A stretch of 9,151 nt of DNA, taken from NCBI GenBank assembly GCA_016649475.1, contig JAENXP010000053.1, forward strand, positions 1 through 9,151. Reading direction: 5' to 3'. This DNA is from Burkholderiales bacterium. GTDB lineage: Bacteria; Pseudomonadota; Gammaproteobacteria; Burkholderiales; SG8-39. The translations under genes were made by a program, and so were the position numbers. The notes beneath the pieces are model-generated. The model ran no database searches. It worked only from the letters and a program-made list of their open reading frames with translations, and was not told the DNA's origin. Shown here one piece after another: positions 1 through 6,681 of this stretch (position 1 is the stretch's first letter; each line of letters opens with the position of its first letter).

Positions 1-177
1 TAATCCCGGGCCGTGTGGGTTCTTCTGTTGCCATATACGATCCGATATTAGATTTTTTGCAGCCTTGGCATCTAGGGTCGCCGCGCTCTCGGCTAGCGCA
101 GTAAACGGCGTCGCAAGCCCTGCGGCAGCGACGAGTGATACAGCTATGGCTAGAAGCGTCTTCGGTTTCACGTTCAT
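1..177 (-). CDS. Exported protein of unknown function, N-terminal part only (3' end beyond the window)
   Basis: Reading the minus strand from an ATG at 177 gives 59 codons with no stop up to base 1, so this is the start of a gene cut by the window edge. Residues 1-29 form a clear Sec signal peptide: a basic start (MNVKPK), a hydrophobic core rich in Leu, Ala and Val (about 8-22), and a cleavage site after the TALA motif (about 26-29). The mature part begins ESAATLDAKAAKNLISDRIW and carries no motif I can assign. Small exported proteins with a leader followed by a Leu-Ile-Ser-X-X-Trp pattern occur as uncharacterised families, but this is only an impression. A purine-rich AAGGGG lies about 9 bases before the ATG. 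The decarboxylase gene upstream on the same strand ends 193 bases away, so it probably has its own transcript. The signal peptide is well supported; the function is unknown. Confidence 0.7.
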   Translation of the reverse strand, partial: MNVKPKTLLAIAVSLVAAAGLATPFTALAESAATLDAKAAKNLISDRIWQQKNPHGPGL

Positions 178-250
178 ATCGTGTTACCCCTTCTTTCTGA
201 GTGCGGCGATACATGGCGATGCCGCGACGCCCGCATTTTGGAAAAGCTGC

Positions 251-274
251 CGCTCGCCGGAATTCCAGCGGGCG
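251..274. repeat. Imperfect palindrome centred on GGAATTCC between two minus-strand genes
   Basis: The 24-base segment reads nearly the same on both strands: CGCTCGCC and AGCGGGCG-type arms flank a perfect GGAATTCC centre, with two mismatched pairs. On the minus strand it lies about 100 bases after the decarboxylase stop codon and is followed within a few bases by CTTTTCC. It could be a weak terminator for that gene or a chance palindrome. No long T run is present. The rest of the 178-370 spacer shows nothing recognisable. Confidence 0.25.
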
Positions 275-370
275 ACGGGTGTCAGAGCGAACAGCCGGCT
301 TCGGTTATGCGTTTGCGACAGGGAGATATTTCTCGGCGTCCGGTAAGTCGATTTATCCCGCATTGCGCGG

Positions 371-2035
371 TCAACGCATGCTCTCTATCGCGATCTCCAC
401 CAGCCGCGGCGCTCCCGCCTCGAATGCCTGTTCAACAGCGCCGGCAATTTCATCCGGCTGGCTTACGCGCACCCCGGGTACCCCCGCACCCGCAGCCATC
501 TCGACAAATCCCAACGCTGGTTTAGCCAGGTCCATCTGCGGATAGGGCTTGCTCGACTGGGTGTTGAACCGCTGCCGATAGATGTCCAGATTGTGTTTGA
601 GAACCCGGTACTCCCGATTGGCTAGTATGACGAACACAATTGGCAGGTTGTAGTGGGCCGCGGTCCATAGCGCCGTGATCGAGTACATCGCCGAGCCATC
701 GCCCGATACGCACAGGATCGGGCGACCAGGGTAGCCGATGCTCGCGCCAATCGCACCGGCCAGGGCCTGTCCGATGCCACCGCCGCGCCCGCCCAGGTAC
801 TGGTCGGGCGCGTCAATCTGAAACGCTGCCTCGAAGTCGATCTTGGCGGTGATCACCTCTTCGACGATCAAGGCGTTGGCCGGCGTGGCTTTGCGCACAT
901 CATTCATTGCGCGTGATATCGAGATCGGTACGCGTGCCCACGCCTTTTCCAGTCGCGCCTGGCACGCCGCTTTGTCCTGAGCCTTCTGCGCGGCGAGCCG
1001 CGTGCAGCGCTGTTTAGCGGCCGCGCGCCAGGCATCGTCAACTTCCGCCACGATCGTATCGTCGAGAGCGCGTAGCGCCGCTCCCATGCCTGCGACTATC
1101 CCCAGGTCGACCGCATGCTTGTACGCGAGCGACTGCGCCGATGATTCAATCTGCACGATGCGTGCGCCCTTCGGAAACGGCGAGCCAGGCGAGAACCAGT
1201 GTTCCTCGAAAAAAGCGCCTCCGACTAGCAGCACGAGATCTGCGTTGGCAAACGTCTGGCGGATCTTATCCGCGTCCACTGGCACACTTGCGCGCGCGTG
1301 TGGATGCGAGCCTGGGAACGAGACGTGACCGCGAAGGCTTTCTAACCATACCGGCGCGCCGATTCGCTCGGCTATCCTGACCAGATCGGCGATGGCGCCA
1401 GTGCGCGCGACCTCGTCGCCGACTACGATGACGGGAGTATGCGCGGCCTTGATCATGGCGCATGCGTCGGCCAGCGCGCGCGCATCCGGTGCGGCCTCGC
1501 GGTACAGGCGGCCCGGCGCGATCGGTCCATTGTCCGTCTGCTGCTCCATCACGTCGACCGGCAGCGAGACGAACACCGGTCCGCAGGGCGGGTCGTTGGC
1601 GATCTTGAACGCGCGGCGCATCACTTCGTCTATCTCGTCGGCGCATTGCACCTGCGTGCTCCACTTGGTCACCGGCGCTGCCATTGCGGCCAGGTCGTGG
1701 GCGAGGAGCGGCTCTCGGCGCAGCATACGCGTGTCCTGCTGGCCGGCGGTGACGACCATGGGCGCATTCGCCCTCAGGGCGTTGTAGATCATGCCGATAC
1801 CGTTGCCCAGGCCCGGCGCCGCGTGCAGGCTGACCACGCCGGTAAGACCGGTGGCGCGCGCGTAGTAGCTGGCCGCGCCGACAGCGATACCCTCGTGCAG
1901 GTGCACCACGTAGTCGATTGACGGGTAATCGGCCAGCGAATCGAGCAGCGGGTTCTCGGTGGTGCCTGGATTGCCGAAGATGTGCCGAACCCCGTGGGCA
2001 ACAAGGTTCTGCATGAAAACTTCGCGTCCGCGCAT
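371..2035 (-). CDS. ThDP-dependent decarboxylase, benzoylformate decarboxylase-like
   Basis: This 554-residue protein has the full three-domain layout of the POX/BFD superfamily. The N-terminal Pyr domain (about 1-170) has NPGTTE at 22-27, the conserved ThDP-activating Glu48 (LHEG) and His71 (LHAAPG). The central domain is about 180-330, with the HWF element at 277-281. The C-terminal PP domain holds the ThDP/Mg motif from GDG at 445-447 to Asn473. By recalled alignment with Pseudomonas benzoylformate decarboxylase, Glu48, His71 and His279 match Glu47, His70 and His281. The substrate-binding Ser26 is replaced by Thr25, and the usual Asn-Asn at the end of the PP motif is Ala-Asn followed by REYRVLK. 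The family decarboxylates 2-keto acids such as benzoylformate non-oxidatively; the actual substrate cannot be read here. A strong GGGAGGAG ribosome site 5 bases before the ATG at 2035 fixes the start over the Met at residue 8. It is not in an operon with a mandelate-pathway partner. Acetolactate synthase is less likely because the internal motifs follow the BFD pattern. Confidence 0.88.
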   Translation of the reverse strand: MRGREVFMQNLVAHGVRHIFGNPGTTENPLLDSLADYPSIDYVVHLHEGIAVGAASYYARATGLTGVVSLHAAPGLGNGIGMIYNALRANAPMVVTAGQQDTRMLRREPLLAHDLAAMAAPVTKWSTQVQCADEIDEVMRRAFKIANDPPCGPVFVSLPVDVMEQQTDNGPIAPGRLYREAAPDARALADACAMIKAAHTPVIVVGDEVARTGAIADLVRIAERIGAPVWLESLRGHVSFPGSHPHARASVPVDADKIRQTFANADLVLLVGGAFFEEHWFSPGSPFPKGARIVQIESSAQSLAYKHAVDLGIVAGMGAALRALDDTIVAEVDDAWRAAAKQRCTRLAAQKAQDKAACQARLEKAWARVPISISRAMNDVRKATPANALIVEEVITAKIDFEAAFQIDAPDQYLGGRGGGIGQALAGAIGASIGYPGRPILCVSGDGSAMYSITALWTAAHYNLPIVFVILANREYRVLKHNLDIYRQRFNTQSSKPYPQMDLAKPALGFVEMAAGAGVPGVRVSQPDEIAGAVEQAFEAGAPRLVEIAIESMR

Positions 2036-2473
2036 TGTCTCCTCCCGGGAGAGCAGTTATTCCTGCGTGCATTCCCATTCGCCCGAAACACTACTCCTAT
2101 ATCCATTTCTGCGCCACGCCACGGTGGGTGCCGTCCCAATCCCGCCCGGCAACCAATGAACGGCGGCTTTCAGGACACAGGACACGCGACCGTCCGGAGC
2201 GGGTCGACTCTCGCCGCCGTCATTTGTGAAGAAATACGCTATGGCGCAGACCTCCGCTCTAGGTATGCCATCCTGATACTATTCCGACATCGGAGCGCGG
2301 GGACCGGCTGACTAGCCGTTGAAAAATCAGTACCGAACTGCGCAGGCTGGAGATAGTGCTCGAATATGCCAAAATTTCATGAATCGTAAATAGGGAACGG
2401 ATCAACCCGCGCACCGTCAGCCACGGGGTGTCACCCGTGGGGACTTGGCGTTTTGGTTGTCCGTCATAACGAC
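2036..2473. other. Divergent intergenic region between decarboxylase and VKOR-fusion genes
   Basis: This 438-bp spacer separates two genes that diverge, so it should contain both promoters. It holds the decarboxylase ribosome site (2038-2046), a short AT-rich patch with a perfect TTCATGAA palindrome near 2377-2384, and the hairpin described separately at 2421-2440. I found no pair of -35 and -10 boxes with good spacing for either gene. Short reading frames crossing this region have no signal, motif or ribosome site that would make them genes. Confidence 0.55.
2421..2440 (+). promoter_or_regulatory. Stem-loop just upstream of the VKOR-fusion start
   Basis: The arms CCACGGG (2421-2427) and CCCGTGG (2434-2440) are perfect 7-bp complements around the 6-base loop GTGTCA. 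The 3' arm runs directly into GGGAC, the only purine-rich stretch before the possible TTG start at 2453 and 33 bases before the ATG at 2474. In the mRNA this stem would lie against the translation-initiation region, so it may influence initiation. It is not followed by a T run, so it is not a typical terminator. The structure is visible; the role is inference. Confidence 0.4.
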
Positions 2474-3424
2474 ATGTCAAGAAAAAGTCGCCGGTCCGGC
2501 AAACGAGAATCTGGGGACGAGGTACCGTTATCCGGGCACCGTGTCGAGGCACGGGTGGTGAAAACTCGGGACGGAGCCATACGCGAGCGTGGCCCGCATC
2601 CAATCGATAACTGGCTTTTTGGACTTGCGTTAGCCGGAATTGCGCTGACCTTGTACCTTACGTTCAGCGCGTGGTTTGGCGAGCAGCCGGCATTCTGCGG
2701 AGCAGACTCCGAATGCGGTCTGGTGCAGCAAAGCCGCTGGTCCACCTTGCTGGGCGTACCGATTTCGTTCTGGGGTTTTCTGACTTACGCCTTGCTCGCA
2801 CGCCTGACCTGGCGCTTGCGTACCCGCCCGAGTTCCTGGAGGGCAGCGTTGCTCGTCGCCGTAGTTGGGGCTGCCGTAAGCTGGTATCTCGCCGCCATCT
2901 CGCTATTCGTCATCGAAGCGCTGTGCTTCTACTGCCTCGCCTCTTTCGGAGTCGCGAACGTTCTGCTGGTCGTGCTGTTGGTGCGCAGGCCTGCGCACAT
3001 GCCTGAGCACGCGTGGGCCAAGGCGCTACCAACCCCCGTCGGTTCCGCCATGGTAATCGTGTCCGTGCTGGCCCTGCACTTCAGCGGGCTCTTCGACCCC
3101 GCAGCGGGGCCCGAGAAGCCGCAACTGAAAGCGCTCGCAATTCACCTGAGCGATTCCGGGGCGCGCTTTTTTGGCACCTACTGGTGTCCGACCTGCCAGC
3201 AGCAGAAGGCTTTGTTTGAGGCCTCCGCCGCCCGGCTGCCCTACGTCGAGTGCACACCAGGCGGGCGCAACGGCCCGGTCAGCATCGATTGCGTGGTGAA
3301 CGACATCAAGAACTATCCAACGTGGATCATCGGCCGTGTCCACCACACCGGTATTGTCACCGCATCCGAACTGGCGCGCTTATCAGGCTTCGAGTGGTCA
3401 TCCGACACAGCTCGGAAAAAATGA
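2474..3424 (+). CDS. VKOR-family disulfide-forming membrane protein fused to a thioredoxin-like domain
   Basis: The 316-residue protein is a bacterial vitamin K epoxide reductase homologue with a C-terminal thioredoxin-fold partner. It takes electrons from newly formed disulfides in the periplasm and passes them to quinone, replacing the DsbB/DsbA pair. After an unusually long basic N-tail (1-45), the first membrane helix lies at about 47-66. The periplasmic loop cysteines are Cys75 and Cys81 (CX5C), further helices lie at about 92-110 and 124-147, and the quinone-site CXXC is Cys151-Cys154 (CFYC). A fifth helix lies at about 157-170 and another hydrophobic segment at 187-207. The Trx-like domain has WCPTC at 237-241, a second cysteine pair Cys259 and Cys272, and a cis-Pro-like YPTW at 280-283. 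All redox cysteines expected of VKOR-Trx fusions are present. The start is uncertain: TTG at 2453 is in frame and nearer GGGGAC, and a GTG pair about 28 codons in follows a GAGG. ATG at 2474 is chosen as the first ATG. It stands alone between divergent and convergent neighbours. Confidence 0.9.
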   Translation: MSRKSRRSGKRESGDEVPLSGHRVEARVVKTRDGAIRERGPHPIDNWLFGLALAGIALTLYLTFSAWFGEQPAFCGADSECGLVQQSRWSTLLGVPISFWGFLTYALLARLTWRLRTRPSSWRAALLVAVVGAAVSWYLAAISLFVIEALCFYCLASFGVANVLLVVLLVRRPAHMPEHAWAKALPTPVGSAMVIVSVLALHFSGLFDPAAGPEKPQLKALAIHLSDSGARFFGTYWCPTCQQQKALFEASAARLPYVECTPGGRNGPVSIDCVVNDIKNYPTWIIGRVHHTGIVTASELARLSGFEWSSDTARKK

Positions 3425-3655
3425 ACTGGACAGACCTGCTGTAACGCGCTGATACGCGCTGCCGCCTGATAAGTCTCTACAGCCCTTGCAAAGTGGAGCA
3501 CCGTCGAATACCACAGCCGGTTCAGGTCGCGTTGGGACCTGCGCGCGAAAGGCGGTTGCGGGCCAATGGACCTTGATACCCATTGCCTCGAAGGTCCGCT
3601 ATTCGATTTCTTTTGGTCTTACGTATTCGCGATTCAGTGGCGGCGCGAGCCGTCG

Positions 3656-4243
3656 TCAATTTAGGTCATCGTCCCTGTAATACTTGGTGCCCTTGGCGGT
3701 CAGTTCGACCGCGAGCCCGTCGTCGGTCAACTGGTAGAGCCAGATCCCGGGCGAAACCGACATGGCACCCTGGTATGCATCGCCCTTGCCCGAAGCTGTG
3801 GCCGCTGCTGTCGCCTGGCCGCCGAGTTCCCAACCGGACGCGATAAAGCTCTTGAGCGCACTTTCCTTCTCGAACACCCAGACTAGTCGGAACTTCTTGA
3901 CGCCCAATCCGAAGCCTGCCTGGATCTCTACCATCTTCATGAAGGTTTCCTGCTTCGTCTTTCTGTTGACCACCAGGCCCGCGCCACTGCCTCCGCCTGC
4001 GAAAAATATCTTCATGCCGAAATTGCTGAACACGGCATAGCCGGCCGCGAGTTCCACGGCCTTGCGTGCTGATGGCTGTCCCTTGTAGAGCCGGGAGAGT
4101 GTCTCCTGAGCAGATTTGCGCACTTCCGCGCGCGCCTTGTCCTTGTCCTTGGCCGTCATTGCGGCTCCCGCATCGCCGCTCCAGCCTGCTGTTCCCAGCA
4201 CCGAACACGCCAGGAGCATAATCCCCATCGTCAATAAACGCAT
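3656..4243 (-). CDS. Exported SYLF (Ysc84-type, lipid-binding) domain protein
   Basis: The 195-residue product begins with an export signal (MRLLTMGIMLLACSV) ending near residues 20-28. The LLAC at 10-13 could also act as a lipobox, so a lipoprotein is possible. The rest is one SYLF domain (about 38-190), recognisable from AAGYAVFSNFG (66-76), FFAGGGSGAGLVV (80-92), the METF-like block followed by EIQAGFGLGVKKF (106-118), and a Gly/Ala-rich segment ending in the conserved W at 168. Members of this family bind phosphoinositides in eukaryotes; in bacteria they are envelope proteins of largely unknown role. Length and domain order are normal for the bacterial form. AAGGAG about 6 bases before the ATG at 4243 fixes the start, and a sigma70-like promoter lies just upstream at 4265-4293. 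It converges on the VKOR-fusion gene with a 231-bp spacer that shows no clear terminator. Confidence 0.9.
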   Translation of the reverse strand: MRLLTMGIMLLACSVLGTAGWSGDAGAAMTAKDKDKARAEVRKSAQETLSRLYKGQPSARKAVELAAGYAVFSNFGMKIFFAGGGSGAGLVVNRKTKQETFMKMVEIQAGFGLGVKKFRLVWVFEKESALKSFIASGWELGGQATAAATASGKGDAYQGAMSVSPGIWLYQLTDDGLAVELTAKGTKYYRDDDLN

Positions 4244-4264
4244 ATCGCTCTCCTTGTCACTGTC

Positions 4265-4293
4265 AATATCCGCGAAATGTGCGCAACTGTCAG
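4265..4293 (-). promoter_or_regulatory. Putative sigma70 promoter for the SYLF gene
   Basis: On the minus strand CTGACA (4288-4293; 5 of 6 bases match TTGACA) is separated by exactly 17 bases from GATATT (4265-4270; 4 of 6 match TATAAT). Transcription would begin about 7 bases later, leaving a leader of roughly 15 bases that contains the AAGGAG ribosome site. Box quality and spacing are good, but there is no experimental support. Confidence 0.5.
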
Positions 4294-4547
4294 CGCGTAC
4301 TCAAGACGCGCCTCAGAAGCTTTTCGCAGTGTATCCCAAGCTTACTGAGTTGCGTTTCCAAATCGAACACATCCTCAAATACTACTAGCGCGGGTGGAAG
4401 CAAGTCAGCAAAGCGTTGGGGGATAGAAATGGCCGAGAACCGGCCACTCAATAGGTCTCTGCTATGTGACTGCTCTGGGTTGAGAGGGTGATCTGGCCAT
4501 TGTAAAGACCGGACCCTCGGTCTGGCGGTCCTGACTGACGCGCGAAG
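4294..4547. other. Intergenic stretch without a recognisable gene
   Basis: Together with its flanks this makes a gene-poor stretch from 4244 to the hemG start at 4869. The section contains only short reading frames without ribosome sites or recognisable motifs. A weak inverted repeat, GGACC at 4511-4515 with GGTCC at 4527-4531, lies downstream of the ORF6N-like fragment as read on the minus strand. Base composition is more AT-rich around 4350-4390 than in the surrounding genes. I see no terminal inverted repeats or target-site duplication that would define a mobile element. Confidence 0.4.
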
Positions 4548-4800
4548 CTAGTCGTCCCGTACGAATCCGATGCGCCCTTTCTTTGTCGATCTGGGCGGAG
4601 CCATGCGTGGGCGGATGGCATCCAGGGTGCCGGTTGTAGCCTGATCGAGGATGGAGAGTCTTCGGTCGATCCTGGCTTCGAGCTCGTCCGGGCGCTTGGC
4701 CAATTCCTTGTTGCTTGCGATCATCTCGTGCAGCCGCAAACGACCCTTTCGCGGCGCGCGGTTCTGCAATTGACTTCGCTGCCGCGCTCGCGCATCATTT
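4548..4800 (-). pseudogene. Degenerate C-terminal fragment of an ORF6N/KilA-N-type protein
   Basis: The last 65 or so codons of an open frame ending in TAG at 4548-4550 read LHEMIASNKELAKRPDELEA, then a DAIR-type helix, MAPP and a final KGRIGFVRDD. This matches my recollection of the C-terminal tail of ORF6N-domain proteins. These phage-derived proteins are common in proteobacterial genomes, and their tails read roughly LREMLASNKELARRLDELE, DAIRQLMAPP, then RRIGF. Upstream, in a different frame, ERGSEVN (near 4769-4790) resembles the SERAIEVN block that should come about 15 residues earlier, which suggests a frameshift near 4741-4765. The N-terminal DNA-binding-like ORF6N domain is absent, because hemG begins on the other strand at 4869. 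The open frame continues past 4800 only as antisense of hemG. The recollection is from memory and no search was possible. Confidence 0.55.
4770..4798 (+). promoter_or_regulatory. Possible promoter for hemG
   Basis: TTGACT at 4770-4775 (5 of 6 consensus bases) is followed after 17 bases by CATCAT at 4793-4798 (4 of 6). A second -10-like TATAGC lies at 4819-4824 without a good -35. Either would give a short leader before the hemG ATG at 4869. The TTGACT box lies inside the ORF6N-like remnant, so transcription of hemG may depend on sequence inherited from that fragment. Confidence 0.3.
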
Positions 4801-4868
4801 CGCCGGCGTCGCAATAAGTATAGCGACGGTGAAATTTCATCCACTCCAGTAGCCGAAGACCCGCTCCC

Positions 4869-5414
4869 ATGTCCCGTATCCTGCTGCTCTACGCCAGCGT
4901 CGAAGGTCAGACGCAACTCATTGCCGATCGCATGGCGCACACCCTGCGTGAAAAAGGCCATAGCGTGGAAATGCTGCCCGCCGATGCCGATCCGGCGCAG
5001 CTGGACCCGGCGGCCTACGATGGAGTGATCGTCGGTGCGTCGATACACTACGGGCATCATCCAGCATATCTGCTCAAGCTGATACCGCGGCTGGGCAAGG
5101 CGCTCACCGAGCGGCCCAACGCCTTTTTTTCCGTGAGCCTCAGCGCCGGCGGGCCGCGCCCGAAACTCTATGCTGCGCAGCGTTATCTGGATAAGTTTCA
5201 GCGCAAGAGCGGCTGGCGGCCGCAATTGACGGCCAGTTTCGCCGGCGCGCTCAAGTACAGCCTGTACGGCCCGATCAAGCGCCGGGTGATGATCGTGTTC
5301 ATGACCTTGGGTGGCGGCGAGACCGACACCTCGCGCGATTACGAATACACCGACTGGGATGCGGTGGTGCGCTTCGCCGGCGAGTTCGCGCAGTTGTTGA
5401 AGCCTGCGCAATAG
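4869..5414 (+). CDS. hemG: Menaquinone-dependent protoporphyrinogen IX dehydrogenase, HemG
   Basis: The 181-residue protein matches the long-chain-flavodoxin-like HemG, which oxidises protoporphyrinogen IX to protoporphyrin IX in haem synthesis. It uses FMN and passes electrons to respiratory quinones at the cytoplasmic membrane. The FMN-phosphate loop is YASVEGQTQ (8-16), followed by VIVGASIHYGHH (53-64). The HemG-specific insertion with basic and hydrophobic residues is about 126-147 (GALKYSLYGPIKRR and following), and the C-terminal signature GGGETDTSRDYEYTDW spans 148-163. The length equals that of E. coli HemG. The ATG at 4869 directly precedes the flavodoxin strand (SRILLLYAS), so the start is secure although the ribosome site is weak (only GAAGA about 10 bases upstream). 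It stands alone on the plus strand, and its 3' end converges on the MDR reductase gene with 20 bases between stop codons. Other haem genes are not in the window. Confidence 0.93.
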   Translation: MSRILLLYASVEGQTQLIADRMAHTLREKGHSVEMLPADADPAQLDPAAYDGVIVGASIHYGHHPAYLLKLIPRLGKALTERPNAFFSVSLSAGGPRPKLYAAQRYLDKFQRKSGWRPQLTASFAGALKYSLYGPIKRRVMIVFMTLGGGETDTSRDYEYTDWDAVVRFAGEFAQLLKPAQ

Positions 5415-5434
5415 ATCCGGATGCGGGGTGGCGC

Positions 5435-6385
5435 TCAGGCGTCCACGCGCACACACACCTTGCCGTGCACTTTCCCCTCCTGCATGCTGCGCTGTGCCGA
5501 CGCGACCTGGGCCAGATCGACGACCTCATGGATATGCGGCACGATGACGCGCTCGGCGGCGAGCTTGGCCAGACGCGCAAGCAATGCGGTATCGGTCTTG
5601 AGCATGAAGGGTACGCAGCGCTGACGCGAGGTCGCCCGCGCGACCAGCGCCGCCCAGTACAGCGCGGAGCGCGGCATGGTGTTGATATAGATGCCCTCTG
5701 CCGTCAACAGAGGCCGGGCCTGCGCGAACGATGCCGCTGCGGCGGCATCGAAGACCACATCAAAATGCTGGTCCGGCCGTAGCCAGTCCCCGCGCTTGTA
5801 GTCGATGACGCGCTCCGCGCCCAGGGCGCAGACGTAGTCGATATTGGCCGTGCCGCACACGCCGGTGACTTGCGCGCCGATCCAGCGGGCGATTTGTACC
5901 GCGCTCGCGCCCACGGCACCGGAGGCGCCGCTGATGAGGACCGTCTGGCCGGTCTGAAGTCCGGCAATGTCGATCAACGATTGCAGGGCAGTGCCCGAGG
6001 CGACCGGCAAGCTCGCCGCGACTTCGTCGCTGAGCGCGTCCGGGGTCGGGGCGATCCGGTTCGTCGGGGCTGCCAGGAACTGCGCGCAAGTACCCCGCCC
6101 GTTCAGGGGATCGACCGATCCGAATACGCGCTGGCCCACTTCATAGCCTTGCACGCCTGCGCCCAGCGCGCTGATTTCTCCGGCAAAATCCTTGCCCGTG
6201 ATCGCCGGGCGCTTGGGGCGCCCGAGCATGCGCAACATGCCGCTGCGCAACTTGAAGTCCACTGGATTGAGCCCGGCCATGCGCACGCGCACCTGCACTT
6301 CGCCGGGCGCGGGCTGCGGCACGGCGGTTTCGCGCAGCGCCAACACGGAGTCGTCGCCAAAACGGTCATACAGAACTGCTTGCAT
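5435..6385 (-). CDS. Zinc-independent MDR oxidoreductase (quinone oxidoreductase / NAD(P)-dependent alcohol dehydrogenase family)
   Basis: The 316-residue protein is a medium-chain dehydrogenase/reductase. The N-terminal catalytic domain has the family block AGLNPVDFKLRSG (37-49) and TGKDFAGEI (63-71). The NAD(P)-binding Rossmann loop is SGASGAVGASAVQ (152-164), and the protein ends in the usual GKVCVRV strand. The structural and catalytic zinc cysteines of classical alcohol dehydrogenases are missing, placing it with NADPH:quinone oxidoreductase and RTN4IP1-like enzymes that reduce quinones or activated double bonds. The exact substrate is unknown. GGGAG about 8 bases before the ATG at 6385 supports the start. 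It follows the small DUF5668-like gene on the same strand by 67 bases and may be the last gene of that unit. The start of the 5415-6452 spacing shows no T-rich terminator; the stop codon lies 20 bases from the end of hemG. Confidence 0.9.
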   Translation of the reverse strand: MQAVLYDRFGDDSVLALRETAVPQPAPGEVQVRVRMAGLNPVDFKLRSGMLRMLGRPKRPAITGKDFAGEISALGAGVQGYEVGQRVFGSVDPLNGRGTCAQFLAAPTNRIAPTPDALSDEVAASLPVASGTALQSLIDIAGLQTGQTVLISGASGAVGASAVQIARWIGAQVTGVCGTANIDYVCALGAERVIDYKRGDWLRPDQHFDVVFDAAAAASFAQARPLLTAEGIYINTMPRSALYWAALVARATSRQRCVPFMLKTDTALLARLAKLAAERVIVPHIHEVVDLAQVASAQRSMQEGKVHGKVCVRVDA

Positions 6386-6452
6386 TCAGGTCTCCCGAAA
6401 TTGCGCGCGGCAGGCCGCCTGGTTGGCTGCGCCGCGCTGTCCCGCCCGTCGG

Positions 6453-6635
6453 CTAGCTGTTGCGCCGCGGACGGGCCAGCATCCAAACGCCGATGACAAT
6501 CAGAATTACCGGCCACCACTGCGCCAGCAGGGCTTTCAGTTGTGCCACCGGCAGAATGCCGAGATTGATCAGCAGAAAAACTCCACCGATCAAAATCAGG
6601 ACGATGGCGCCAAACCTGGACGAATGTGTGCGCAT
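6453..6635 (-). CDS. Small membrane protein with two helices, DUF5668-like
   Basis: The 60-residue product has a short basic start (MRTHSSRFG), a first membrane helix at about 9-27 (IVLILIGGVFLLINLGIL), a short linker, a second helix at about 40-54 (WWPVILIVIGVWML) and a basic tail (ARPRRNS). The pattern of Gly-X-X-X-Leu-Leu-X-Asn-Leu-Gly, then WP and LIVIG is typical of DUF5668 / LiaI-LiaF-type transmembrane domains. Their function in Gram-negative bacteria is not known. The ribosome site is weak (GCGGAAA about 6 bases before ATG). It lies 46 bases after the 87-residue hypothetical gene and 67 bases before the MDR gene, all on one strand, so co-transcription is possible. The hydrophobic composition makes a real gene likely despite its size. 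Confidence 0.75.
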   Translation of the reverse strand: MRTHSSRFGAIVLILIGGVFLLINLGILPVAQLKALLAQWWPVILIVIGVWMLARPRRNS

Positions 6636-6681
6636 GAGTTTTTCCGCTGAGACGGGATTGCCCGGTATCCAAAAATTGTAG

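Noticed and set aside
1266..2139. Overlapping minus-strand frames inside and upstream of the decarboxylase gene
   Set aside because: They are Arg/Gly/Ala-rich out-of-frame readings of a GC-rich gene, typical shadows.
3398..3583. Short minus-strand frame with a CKGC motif in the VKOR-SYLF spacer
   Set aside because: The CXXC-like motif is suggestive, but there is no ribosome site, no recognisable family pattern, and it overlaps the VKOR-fusion 3' end.
3425..3655. Possible bidirectional terminator between the convergent VKOR-fusion and SYLF genes
   Set aside because: No GC-rich stem followed by a T run was found on either strand. The repeated CGCGCTG near 3445-3460 is a short direct repeat, not a hairpin.
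4244..4547. Insertion sequence ends or attachment site beside the ORF6N-like remnant
   Set aside because: No terminal inverted repeats, target duplication or tRNA gene could be seen.
4548..5456. A 302-codon minus-strand frame that could be called one gene
   Set aside because: Most of it is the antisense of hemG, whose protein is unmistakable. Only the last 65 or so codons carry independent protein-like signal (the ORF6N-type tail).
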